Virus record (IMG/VR): IMGVR_UViG_3300012920_000165
Span: 1 to 30,312 of that record
Length of the DNA: 30,312 bases
From: a virus
Direction: 5' to 3' (one strand)
The translations under genes were made by a program, and so were the position numbers. This document shows, in pieces, positions 1 through 6,657 of the stretch; positions within the stretch are counted from its first letter, which is position 1, and every line of letters begins with the position of its first letter. The notes beneath the pieces are model-generated. The model saw only the letters and a program-made list of their open reading frames with translations. It had not been told where the DNA came from and did no database searches.

Positions 1-97
1 GGCTTTGAGAATAGGGGCGGGGGGGGCATTCTCGACGACCCCTTTCTGCCTTGGCCAGAGTCGCGCAGCCGCGGTCGCTCTGCCTATGGCTCGAACC

Positions 98-328
98 CTG
101 GCCCTGTTGCCGTCCGTGTAGCCGTTGACGTGACCAGACGGCTACAGCGAGACGCGGCGTAGCTCCTGCCGTATCGCCCAGGTGTGGCCGTTTGTAGCCG
201 CGCCTCGCGCACAGGGTACGCGTTCGCGTCTCTCTGTCGGTTTCTTGTTTTTGGCCCTTCTCTGGCCCTACCTCTCTAGAGATCTCTAGTGCGAGAGATC
301 TATGGCTACACGGCAACAGTAGGGCCAG
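98..328. repeat. Long imperfect inverted repeat, arms 98-123 and 304-328
   Basis: The left arm at 98-123 begins CTGGCCCTGTTGCCGT and the right arm at 304-328 ends AGGGCCAG. Read as a reverse complement, the right arm matches the left almost throughout, with a few bases inserted or missing in the middle. The arms enclose about 180 bases that contain other repeats. Confidence 0.6.
116..147. repeat. Hairpin repeat, copy 1 (TGTAGCCGT / ACGGCTACA)
   Basis: TGTAGCCGT at 117-125 and its exact complement at 138-146 form a 9-bp stem around a 12-base loop. The same hairpin, with a 13-base loop, recurs at 354-386. Two copies about 240 bases apart suggest paired binding sites for one protein. Confidence 0.7.
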
Positions 329-329
329 A
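261..329. promoter_or_regulatory. Nested palindromes, operator-like
   Basis: An exact 11-bp inverted repeat, TCTGGCCCTAC at 261-271 and GTAGGGCCAGA at 319-329, encloses a perfect 14-bp palindrome CTAGAGATCTCTAG at 276-289. The octamer AGAGATCT (278-285) occurs again at 294-301, 16 bases later. Symmetric sites in non-coding DNA are typical of dimeric regulators or terminase/initiator sites. No binding protein can be assigned. Confidence 0.45.
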
Positions 330-353
330 ACGCTGACCCGCTGGCGATCGTAG

Positions 354-386
354 CTGTAGCCGTTGCGCCGGGGCAGACGGCTACAG
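354..386. repeat. Hairpin repeat, copy 2 (CTGTAGCCGT / ACGGCTACAG)
   Basis: CTGTAGCCGT at 354-363 and ACGGCTACAG at 377-386 are exact reverse complements, giving a 10-bp stem with a 13-base loop. This matches the hairpin at 116-147. Its right arm also overlaps the tandem 10-mer array that starts at 374. Confidence 0.7.
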
Positions 387-403
387 ACGGCAACAGACGG
401 CAA
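374..403 (+). repeat. Three tandem 10-bp repeats (CAGACGGCWA)
   Basis: Three directly adjacent copies read CAGACGGCTA, CAGACGGCAA and CAGACGGCAA. A further unit, CAGACGGCTA, is at 135-144. The array ends 11 bases before the stop codon of the DUF927 gene. One repeat per helical turn resembles iterons or cooperative operator sites; the function is not known. Confidence 0.7.
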
Positions 404-414
404 CGCAGCGCAGG

Positions 415-2460
415 TCATGCCAGCACGTCCTCGATAGCGCGACGCTTGAACCGGTAGACGTTGACGACGGACCCATCGAGACGGACGCGAGCGCGACGCC
501 CTGCGCCTGTGTGGATCTCCAGCCAGCCACGTTCGAACCAGCGATCAACCACGCCCACGTCGTACCCTGACGCCTGCAACAGCTTCCGGACAACGGTCGT
601 TCGCACGTCCAGGTGCTCCCAAGTGTCGCCGCTGTTCCAGACGCCCAGCCAGCCCTGAAGCGGAACGCGTGGCGTACCGTCCTCCCTGCTGGTCTCGTGT
701 CGACCCCAGAACGACGTGGGCTTGCTGGCCGCCAGGTCGTAGACCGCGCGCAGGGCCTCTGCTGGCTGGTCAGCGTCGGCGCCTCCAGCGGCTGCGCATT
801 GCTTGGCGTAGGCCATCGGGTCGCATTCTGGCTCCGGTAGGCCGACCTCCTGCGCTATCCACTGCGCCAGGTGCAAGGCTGCGACGATACGCGACAGGCG
901 CCGCGGGACTGCGCCGGCGCTCCTGAGTTCGCCAGCCCAGCGCGTCGACAGGTTGTCCCACTGGACCTGGACTGCCTCGAACGACCCTGGACGGTTCAAG
1001 AACTCGACGACCCGTCGGCCCAGGTGCCCGTAGTGTGCAACGCAACCCAGACCGACCTCGGTGGCCGTGTCGCCGTCTGGCAGTGGGTCGCCGCGCATGC
1101 ACAGGACGCGAGCCCTGGCGCCTGCGTCTGCGGTAAACGACGTCAACGCCTGTTCGCCGTCGCTGTCGAGGCTGGACCGCCAGCGTTCGGTCACGCGCAA
1201 CCCGACGCCCTTGGAGTCGTCGCCAGGCTTCCCTCGGAACGAACCCAGGCCCCCGCTGTGCATGTAGACGACCGCGGCGACGTCGTGCGCGCTTCTGGCC
1301 TTCTTGCTGTCGTCCAGGCTTAGCGGCAGGTTCCGCAGCATAGACGCGACCGCCTCGACGCCCACACGCGTTGTCTTCCAACTGGGCCGCATGGACGGGT
1401 TGCCCCAGACCGAGAAGGCAGCGCGGCCGACCGTGCTCTTCCCCTTGCTGGTCTCGCCGCTCCTGTCGATCGCCCAGTTGTCGCCCAGGTCGAACGGTTC
1501 GATCAAGACAGACGCGACGGCGTTGTACACAGCTAGCCAGAACATAGGCGACCGCCTGGCGGGCCTGACGACCTCCTCCAGCCAGCCGGCCCAGGTGCCC
1601 CTCGACCGGTAGGCGTTCGCCAGTTGTTCCAGGCCAGCGTCAGGCGCCAAGCTGGTCCGGTTGTCCTCGCTGCCCAGGTATTCGCTACCCAGCAGGAACC
1701 CGCCGCCAGGCAACCAGCCGAACCGACCGGCGACGCGTTCCAGCGGCAGCCGGCCGGCGTTCTCCTCGATCGCTGCGTCAATGTAGAACGACAGCGCGCG
1801 GGAGTTCCCTGTCAGGACCGGCAGGCCATGGCGCGACAGGGCGACAAGGGCGCGCGTGTCTGCGAACGTCTTGGCGCTGACGACCCGCTGATCAATCCGT
1901 CCGCTGACCTGTCGCCATGCCAGGCGAACGCTGAACCCATGGCCGTCGACGTCCTCCAGGTAGCCGACGACCCAGATCGGTCGGGTAGCGATGCGGTCTG
2001 CGCCCTCTTCGGTCTCCCGCCAGACGCCGGCCTGGGTCACGCGCCAGCCTACAGGCGCCCTCCAGCCGTCCGGGACGCAGGCAGGCGCCTGATACCCCTC
2101 GTCGTCGTCTGCGACGCGCAGGTGCGAACGCTGGCCGCCTTCTATGGCCTGCTCCTGTTCGCTGCTGCGCTCCTCGACGGTTCCGCGGAACATGCGAACC
2201 GACGGACCCAGACCGCGAACGGTACCCGCCAGCATCAGCCAAGCACGCCAGCCGCCGCGGTCCAGACGCGCGAACGTCGCCAGGTCGTCGACCTTTCGCC
2301 GGTCGTCGGCCAGTTCCGCAAACGCGCGGATCAGCGGTTCCTTCTCCTTGGCGTCGATGGCCTGGCGCAGCTCGTCCAGCAGCTTCCGGCCGCGGTTCGC
2401 TGCGTCGCTTCCTGCTGGCTTCTCGCCGAGCAGCTTCTCTGCAATGTCGTTTGGAATCAT
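415..2460 (-). CDS. DUF927-like primase-helicase ATPase
   Basis: This 681-residue protein is likely the replicative helicase-like ATPase of the phage. The region after about residue 140 resembles DUF927 proteins, which are related to the helicase part of primase-helicases. A Walker A motif, GETSKGKST, is at residues 335-343, and a Walker B-like LSLDDS follows at 380-385. A C-terminal part after about residue 590 looks like a small winged or DNA-contacting domain, but this is only an impression. The gene begins with ATG four bases after the stop of the primase gene and is the last gene of the leftward replication operon. The primase activity seems to be supplied by the separate upstream gene. 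Family assignment is by recall of motif layout. The ATPase call is firm and the replication role likely. Confidence 0.75.
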   Translation of the reverse strand: MIPNDIAEKLLGEKPAGSDAANRGRKLLDELRQAIDAKEKEPLIRAFAELADDRRKVDDLATFARLDRGGWRAWLMLAGTVRGLGPSVRMFRGTVEERSSEQEQAIEGGQRSHLRVADDDEGYQAPACVPDGWRAPVGWRVTQAGVWRETEEGADRIATRPIWVVGYLEDVDGHGFSVRLAWRQVSGRIDQRVVSAKTFADTRALVALSRHGLPVLTGNSRALSFYIDAAIEENAGRLPLERVAGRFGWLPGGGFLLGSEYLGSEDNRTSLAPDAGLEQLANAYRSRGTWAGWLEEVVRPARRSPMFWLAVYNAVASVLIEPFDLGDNWAIDRSGETSKGKSTVGRAAFSVWGNPSMRPSWKTTRVGVEAVASMLRNLPLSLDDSKKARSAHDVAAVVYMHSGGLGSFRGKPGDDSKGVGLRVTERWRSSLDSDGEQALTSFTADAGARARVLCMRGDPLPDGDTATEVGLGCVAHYGHLGRRVVEFLNRPGSFEAVQVQWDNLSTRWAGELRSAGAVPRRLSRIVAALHLAQWIAQEVGLPEPECDPMAYAKQCAAAGGADADQPAEALRAVYDLAASKPTSFWGRHETSREDGTPRVPLQGWLGVWNSGDTWEHLDVRTTVVRKLLQASGYDVGVVDRWFERGWLEIHTGAGRRARVRLDGSVVNVYRFKRRAIEDVLA

Positions 2461-2464
2461 CGGG

Positions 2465-3343
2465 CTACCTCACGAGGAGAGCATAGTCGTACAAAGACGC
2501 AGACCAGCCGCACGACTGGCGGTGGTTGCAATGAGCCCAGCCTGCCGCGACTGCAAACCAGACAGCGTCGCGACCGCAAGATGGGCATCGGCCGTACCGC
2601 GCCAGGTCGGCGCCGTTGTTGGCCCGGATCAGCTTCATGTTGGCCATGACAGCCAGCCGGCGGCGCGCGTCTCGGTCGGTCGCCATGACCCGGCGCAGGT
2701 TCGTCTCCTGTGCGCCCTTGGACCGGATCTCTTCTCTGGCCTTCCTTGCCATGCGCTGGCGCTGTTCCTTGCGCCGCTGGGCCTCGCGCTCTTTCTCTGT
2801 GTGCAGACGCTGGGCCCTGGGCCATAGGTCGATCCGTTCTCCCTCGACCCGTTCGCTGTAGTGCGGACCGCCTGCGCCAACTGCCGGAAGGTAGTACGCC
2901 CTCGACGGGTCGCAGCACTGAGGGTCCGCGCCTTGTCCCTGGTCGCGCAAGACAGACCGGTACAAGTCTCCCCACCATTCGCCAGGGATAGGCCGCAACA
3001 ACGGCAGCACGACACGACAGCGCGGCGCCTGCTCGCTGTGCGACCAGGTCGTGTACCCGACACGCTCCCAGCCATCCCAGCGCGCCAGGGCCTTTGGGAC
3101 GGTCAGTGCAGCGTCGTCGTCGTAGTCCAGGACCAGCGCCGTCACGTTCCGAACGCAGGCAGACGCGCGCCTGGGTTCTGACAGTTCGACAGGCGACCAG
3201 AGCGGAGCGGAGCGCAGCCGCTGCTCCTTCGTCCCGGTGTGAGGACGGAACCGCTGCAGGTCTGCGGACAAGGCAGGCCAGGAAAGCCGAAGGATCTTCG
3301 GGTTCCTGCTGTCGAACGTCGACGCGTAGTAAGCGACGATCAC
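2465..3343 (-). CDS. Small primase (AEP/PrimPol-like) with zinc finger
   Basis: This is probably the phage primase. Residues 70-77 read LVLDYDDD, matching the D-x-D catalytic motif of archaeo-eukaryotic-type primases. Residues 97-111 contain YTTWSH followed by PRCRVV, the pattern expected for the second nucleotide-binding motif. Near the C-terminus C253, C256, C272 and C278 form a CX2CX15CX5C zinc finger. The reading frame is open further upstream, but the GTG at 3343 is preferred: it overlaps the helicase stop codon as GTGA and has GGAGGG about six bases upstream. At 292 residues it lacks a helicase domain, which the next gene (DUF927) can supply. Homology was judged by motifs only. Confidence 0.75.
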   Translation of the reverse strand: MIVAYYASTFDSRNPKILRLSWPALSADLQRFRPHTGTKEQRLRSAPLWSPVELSEPRRASACVRNVTALVLDYDDDAALTVPKALARWDGWERVGYTTWSHSEQAPRCRVVLPLLRPIPGEWWGDLYRSVLRDQGQGADPQCCDPSRAYYLPAVGAGGPHYSERVEGERIDLWPRAQRLHTEKEREAQRRKEQRQRMARKAREEIRSKGAQETNLRRVMATDRDARRRLAVMANMKLIRANNGADLARYGRCPSCGRDAVWFAVAAGWAHCNHRQSCGWSASLYDYALLVR

Positions 3344-4890
3344 GGTGCACCCTCCAGCATCAGCCCTGCACGCGCTGCTGCCTTGCATTCCTCGGCCGTC
3401 GGGATGGGTGAGGCGACCGCAACGTCCCAGGGGTTCTGGTTCGCGTACTGCTGCCAGGGTTGCAGGTTCCGCTTCGACCAGCGGTGGCCAGCGTACAGCA
3501 CGTCCAGCAGGTCGGACGCTTCGCCTTTCGTCAATGCCCAGGGGATCCGGCAAAGGTGCTGCAACGCCAGCCGCAGGCGCTTCGAGCAGCTACCGGCCAG
3601 GCGCTTCGCTTTCTTGATTGCCTCGACCTGCTTCGAGCTGACGTGCGCCAGCCTCCAGCTCTGGTCGCCAGTGTCGTAGCGGTCCAGCTTGATCATCCCT
3701 CGCGCTACCATTGCCAGACGCAGGGCGATCAGGAACCCGATCAGGTTGTCGAGCGCGACGACGTCGCCGGGTCTGGGTTCGCCCTTCTCGCGGTAGGTCG
3801 ACCCGTCGCGCGCCTCTTCTTCGGCTGCCTCGCGCATGGCCTGGCCGATGGCCTCCAGCGACGTCAACCCATGCCGACCCAGGAGCAGCAGCGGGTCCAG
3901 GACGACGCCCTCCAGCTTCGCGCCCAGGGCCTCTGGCGGGTCAGGGTCGACCCGGAACACGCGACCGATCTCCTGCAAGAACCGCACGCGCGCGTGCACG
4001 TTTCGACGCAGACAGATCCACCGCAGCCACGGCAGGTCGACGCCCTCGGCCAGCAGGCTGACGTGTACCAGCGCGCGCAGGTCGCCCGTCCGCAGGCGTT
4101 CCAGCTTGGCCGCGCGTTCGTCCAGGCTGTGCTGGCTGTGGATGGATTCAGCGGCCAGGCCCTGGTCAGACAGCCAGGACGCGTACGCGTCTGCGTCTGC
4201 AATGTTCCGCGCGCTGACAATGCCAGGGCCTGCGCCTGCCTGTTCTTCGATCATCTCAAGACACGCACGGTTCAGATCGGCTGCGTTGTCGCCGTGGTAG
4301 CGCTCGTGGCGCATCGGGACCAGGACACCGTCGGCCATGGCGTCCTCCAGAGTGTACCGGTACAAGACCGCGTCGAACAGTTCCAGCGACTCCTTGGGCA
4401 GCGATCGGAACGGGGTTGCAGTGAACCCGACGAGCGACGCGGGGGCCAGCCGCGGGATCTCGGCTCGCAGGGTTGCGCCCTGTGTTCCGTGCGCCTCGTC
4501 ACAAATCAGCAGCGCAACCCGTCGCCCCTGCTCCTCCAACGCCTGACGCAGCGACGGTACAGACGAGTTGCACGCGACGACCACGCGCCGGTCGTGCTGT
4601 TTGCCTCGTTCGTAAAACGTGCCAACGGTCTCCTCGCCCAGCCAGCGGCGCAGGGTTCCGGCGAGCTGTTCGACCAGCGCCTGGCGCGGTGCTGTGACCA
4701 GGACGACGCGGTCGCCTGTCTTCGGCAGCGCGGTAGCCACGAGCGCCGTCTGTAGAATGCTCTTGCCGCTTCCCATGACAGCCGACACGATCCCACGTTC
4801 TCCGCGGCGCAGGGCGTCGACAATCACCGGCAACGCGGCGCGCTGCCAGTCGCGAGGCACCCAGGGCGCCTCGTTCCATACGTCTGTCAT
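3340..4890 (-). CDS. SF2 DEAD/DEAH-box helicase
   Basis: This 516-residue protein has the full set of superfamily 2 helicase motifs: GSGKS at 40-44 (motif I), DEAH at 131-134 (motif II), TATPF at 157-161 (motif III), AEGVD at 281-285 (motif V) and QEIGRVFR at 306-313 (motif VI). The first 30 residues (PRDWQ) form the Q-like motif seen in RecG/UvsW-type and type III restriction-like helicases. It likely unwinds or remodels DNA during phage replication, as UvsW does in T4. The roughly 200 residues after motif VI are unassigned. It sits directly upstream of primase and DUF927 with a 4-base overlap, so the three are likely co-translated. There is no strong Shine-Dalgarno before the ATG. Confidence 0.9.
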   Translation of the reverse strand: MTDVWNEAPWVPRDWQRAALPVIVDALRRGERGIVSAVMGSGKSILQTALVATALPKTGDRVVLVTAPRQALVEQLAGTLRRWLGEETVGTFYERGKQHDRRVVVACNSSVPSLRQALEEQGRRVALLICDEAHGTQGATLRAEIPRLAPASLVGFTATPFRSLPKESLELFDAVLYRYTLEDAMADGVLVPMRHERYHGDNAADLNRACLEMIEEQAGAGPGIVSARNIADADAYASWLSDQGLAAESIHSQHSLDERAAKLERLRTGDLRALVHVSLLAEGVDLPWLRWICLRRNVHARVRFLQEIGRVFRVDPDPPEALGAKLEGVVLDPLLLLGRHGLTSLEAIGQAMREAAEEEARDGSTYREKGEPRPGDVVALDNLIGFLIALRLAMVARGMIKLDRYDTGDQSWRLAHVSSKQVEAIKKAKRLAGSCSKRLRLALQHLCRIPWALTKGEASDLLDVLYAGHRWSKRNLQPWQQYANQNPWDVAVASPIPTAEECKAAARAGLMLEGAP

Positions 4891-4939
4891 CTTCGGTTCT
4901 CTGTCTGTTGGTAGTGGAGTCGGGTCTGTCGTCCGACTG

Positions 4940-5242
4940 TCAGGGGCGCGCCGTCTGCAGGTGCGTCAGCAGGTCGCGACCTGGCGTGACGCCGTCAAGG
5001 TCCAGCGCGCTCTTAAGGATCGTCAGGTGAAGCGCCGTCGTGCGCTGCCCTGGGCCCCACGTCAGGCCGATCGGTTCGCTTGTCTCGGCCAGCAACCAGA
5101 CGACGCGCACTGGGTCGTCCTCAATATGAAGCAACGTCTTGGAAAGTTGCGTGCGCAGTTGTGCGGATCCGTCTGGAGCCACCCAGAGTTCCAAGCCCTT
5201 GAGAGCGCCCGACAGCTTCCGCTGTTGCATCAGTTGCGACAC
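4940..5242 (-). CDS. Hypothetical protein (100 aa)
   Basis: I do not recognise this protein. It is soluble-looking, with no membrane segment or cysteine motif. The GTG at 5242 is chosen because AGGAG stands six bases upstream; it then overlaps the preceding winged-helix gene by 13 bases. An ATG at 5230, which overlaps the preceding stop as TGATG, is an alternative and would shorten it by four residues. It lies in a run of small early genes upstream of the helicase, so a role in early takeover or replication control is possible but unproven. Confidence 0.65.
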   Translation of the reverse strand: MSQLMQQRKLSGALKGLELWVAPDGSAQLRTQLSKTLLHIEDDPVRVVWLLAETSEPIGLTWGPGQRTTALHLTILKSALDLDGVTPGRDLLTHLQTARP

Positions 5243-5460
5243 GGCGTTCTCCTGTACAGGTACGCAGGCCGTCCGCGGCCTTCTGAGTAGCGCAGTCCGA
5301 CGCGCTCGATCCTACCCTGTGCGATCAGCCGGTACAGGCAGCGGCGCACGCTCGACAGGTCTCGACCGAACTCTTCGGCCAGTTCGGGCGTCGTCGCCTG
5401 TCGGCCATCCTTTAGAGCGCGCAAGATCCGACCGCTCGTCGGCTGGTACCCTTCAGGCAT
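5230..5460 (-). CDS. Winged-helix DNA-binding protein candidate (76 aa)
   Basis: The 76 residues fit a winged helix-turn-helix domain. A first helix (SGRILRALKDG) is followed by TPELAEEFGRDLSSVRRCLYRLIAQG, split here as TPELAEEFGRD and LSSVRRCLYRLIAQG, typical of helices 2 and 3. A wing then follows with GRGRPAYLY. It could be a transcriptional regulator of the phage. The longer open frame upstream is rejected because it overlaps most of the preceding gene; the ATG at 5460 overlaps that gene's stop as ATGCCTGA. Its cognate site is unknown, although the repeats at 1-414 and 6626-6652 are possible candidates. Confidence 0.7.
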   Translation of the reverse strand: MPEGYQPTSGRILRALKDGRQATTPELAEEFGRDLSSVRRCLYRLIAQGRIERVGLRYSEGRGRPAYLYRRTPCRN

Positions 5461-5800
5461 TGCAGCACCCACCGCAAGAGGACGGCGCGACCTGCTCGAC
5501 CTCGGTTTCTGGCAAGACGTGCAAGACCCATCCGTTTCCGATCGCGTAGTAGGTCGCGCCATGCGGGCCCGCCTCGGCCGACAGGCAGCGGGTCGGCAGG
5601 TCCAGGACAAACCCTTCGCCCATTCGGATCAGCCGCCTGCCGCCGCTGCGCTCCAAATAGACGTGGCCGATCGGCAGACCTGGCGCCGTGCCTTTCGGAT
5701 ACTCGAACACGTTCAGACTCCAGGACTCGACGCCAGACAGACGCGCGTCGTAGGTCGCGCAGCGCGCTCGAATCTGTTCAAGTGTGATGCGTTCAGACAT
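5453..5800 (-). CDS. Hypothetical protein (115 aa)
   Basis: I do not recognise the family. The predicted character is a small alpha/beta protein with several beta-strand-like stretches (for example IGHVYLERS, YYAIGNGWVLHVL) and a cysteine-rich C-terminal end, SCGGCCNA, with three cysteines that could bind metal. Its ATG overlaps the stop of the preceding membrane protein as ATGTCTGA, and its own stop overlaps the winged-helix gene by eight bases. Such tight overlap indicates one co-translated early operon. Confidence 0.65.
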   Translation of the reverse strand: MSERITLEQIRARCATYDARLSGVESWSLNVFEYPKGTAPGLPIGHVYLERSGGRRLIRMGEGFVLDLPTRCLSAEAGPHGATYYAIGNGWVLHVLPETEVEQVAPSSCGGCCNA

Positions 5801-6014
5801 TGACGAAGGCCAGCGCGAACAGGGTCATACCAAACCCGACGGCCAAGCAAAGGCCCACAGCCAGCTCGTCCGAACGCTGTTCGATCCGCTCCTGGACCGC
5901 GGCGATCCGTGCGGCAGCGTGGCGCGCTCGCTGTGCGTTCGCCTGTCGGTCTGCGAGTCGGTCCGCTTCGTCCAGGACGCGGTCGACCCAGTCTGGGGTG
6001 TCAGTCGTTGCCAT
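5793..6014 (-). CDS. Small protein with C-terminal membrane segment (73 aa)
   Basis: The first 50 residues are charged and helical (many Asp, Arg, Ala, Gln), probably a coiled coil. They are followed by one hydrophobic stretch from about residue 51 to the end, LAVGLCLAVGFGMTLFALAF. This suggests a tail-anchored inner-membrane protein with its N-terminus in the cytoplasm. A GAGGA stands five bases before the ATG, and the start overlaps the preceding gene by 14 bases. Possible roles include superinfection exclusion or membrane attachment of replication; none is shown by the sequence. Confidence 0.7.
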   Translation of the reverse strand: MATTDTPDWVDRVLDEADRLADRQANAQRARHAAARIAAVQERIEQRSDELAVGLCLAVGFGMTLFALAFVNV

Positions 6015-6213
6015 TGTTGTCCTCTTCGGTAGCTACAGCGTGTTCGTATTCGACTCGTGCTGCCCAGCGGGTCAGGACGTCAGCCCTCGACTCGCCGGTC
6101 TGTCTGTCTTCGTCCATCGCGGCAACGACCCAGGGCTCTACTCGAACCGAGACCATGGCAGACCGTACGGCCTCGCCTTTGATCGGTCGTCCTGCTGTGC
6201 GCTTGTCTGTCAT
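6001..6213 (-). CDS. Ribbon-helix-helix-like protein (70 aa)
   Basis: The middle of this small protein reads MVSVRVEPWVVAAMDED followed by SRADVLTRWAARV. A short beta strand followed by two helices matches the ribbon-helix-helix fold of Arc/CopG-type DNA-binding proteins. The basic N-terminus (TDKRTAGRPIKGE) and acidic tail (ATEEDNNGND) flank it. The ATG at 6213 is preferred to upstream starts in the frame because those would overlap the previous gene heavily, and AAGGAT lies just upstream. It could repress its own operon, whose promoter candidate at 6620-6648 contains a 6-bp inverted repeat. That link is inferred. Confidence 0.65.
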   Translation of the reverse strand: MTDKRTAGRPIKGEAVRSAMVSVRVEPWVVAAMDEDRQTGESRADVLTRWAARVEYEHAVATEEDNNGND

Positions 6214-6230
6214 TGGTCGATCCTTTGGCC

Positions 6231-6569
6231 TCAGGCGGCGGCGGTGGCGGCTTCGAGGGCTGCAATCTCGGCAGCAAACTCCTCGGCCCACTCCTCGGCG
6301 CCATCTTCAACGGACACGTCGATGTAGGTAACCAAGTCCCGGTAATCGAAGCCTTCAGGGAATACGATCCCCTCGTCCGCGCAGGCCTTGAGGATGTAGG
6401 GCCTGCGGTCGCGGTAGCACGCGTGCATCGCCCGGGTGAGGCGGCCGCGCTCTGTATCGTCGTTGAGGGCCCACGCGGGGCAGCCTTCGTACCGGTTGGC
6501 CATATGGTCGGCCTTGGTTGCGGCAGCAAGCTTCGAGAGGAGTGCGGTAGCGGCGTTGAGGTTGGTCAT
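6231..6569 (-). CDS. Hypothetical protein (112 aa), first gene after an internal promoter candidate
   Basis: The family is not recognised. The protein is helical, with an alanine- and glutamate-rich C-terminal helix (EEWAEEFAAEIAALEAATAAA in part) and a central segment, TRAMHACYRDRRPYILKAC, that carries several basic and aromatic residues. GGAG stands seven bases before the ATG. Codon choice looks slightly different from its neighbours (many GAG, GCC and GCA codons), which may hint at separate acquisition; this was judged by eye. It follows an 88-base gap with a promoter-like sequence, so it may be the first gene of an early transcript. Confidence 0.65.
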   Translation of the reverse strand: MTNLNAATALLSKLAAATKADHMANRYEGCPAWALNDDTERGRLTRAMHACYRDRRPYILKACADEGIVFPEGFDYRDLVTYIDVSVEDGAEEWAEEFAAEIAALEAATAAA

Positions 6570-6619
6570 GTCTGTCTCCGGGTCTCGCGGGCTTGGTTCG
6601 TTCCCCGCCCGACACAGAC

Positions 6620-6648
6620 ACCTTACCGCTTACCTATCTGTAGTGCAA
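6620..6648 (-). promoter_or_regulatory. Candidate sigma70-type promoter with operator-like repeat
   Basis: On the minus strand TTGCAC (6643-6648) and TAAGGT (6620-6625) are separated by 17 bases, a fair -35/-10 pair pointing toward the genes at 6569 and below. The spacer starts and ends within an inverted repeat, AAGCGG (6647-6652) and CCGCTT (6626-6631). The arms touch the -35 and flank the -10, where a repressor would act. The -10 match is weak (three of six). Confidence 0.4.
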
Positions 6649-6657
6649 GCGGAAACC

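Larger units (their letters stand above)
1..414. other. Repeat-rich non-coding region (possible origin, packaging or control region)
   Basis: No convincing gene is seen in these 414 bases. They lie downstream of the leftward DUF927 gene and at the end of the window. The 8-mer TGTAGCCG occurs at 117-124, 193-200 and 355-362, and its complement CGGCTACA at 139-146 and 378-385, with a near copy at 303-310. There is also a set of three tandem 10-mers, a 14-bp palindrome and a long inverted repeat, each listed separately. Positions 7-12 (GAGAAT) and 28-33 (ATTCTC) can pair around a loop that contains eight consecutive G. Such density suggests protein-binding sites for replication initiation, terminase recognition or transcription control. 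That role is inferred; only the repeats are seen. Confidence 0.6.

Noticed and set aside
374-403. Tandem 10-mers as a CRISPR array
   Set aside because: Units are directly adjacent without spacers and far too short; no cas genes.
1624-2649. Long plus-strand open frame (341 codons) opposite the DUF927 gene
   Set aside because: It is antisense to a gene with clear Walker motifs, has the odd composition of a shadow frame and no ribosome binding site or known motif.
3344-3553. N-terminal extension of the primase frame
   Set aside because: It lies inside the helicase gene; GTG at 3343 with GGAGGG and GTGA overlap explains the start better.
3460-4755. Plus-strand open frame of 431 codons opposite the SF2 helicase
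   Set aside because: The opposite strand has all helicase motifs in order; this frame is a high-GC shadow rich in Arg, Gln and Val with no recognisable domain.
4918-4938. AGTCGG / CCGACT hairpin before the helicase gene as a terminator
   Set aside because: Only 6 bp, no T tract, and it lies within an operon that otherwise appears continuous; it may be a chance pairing.
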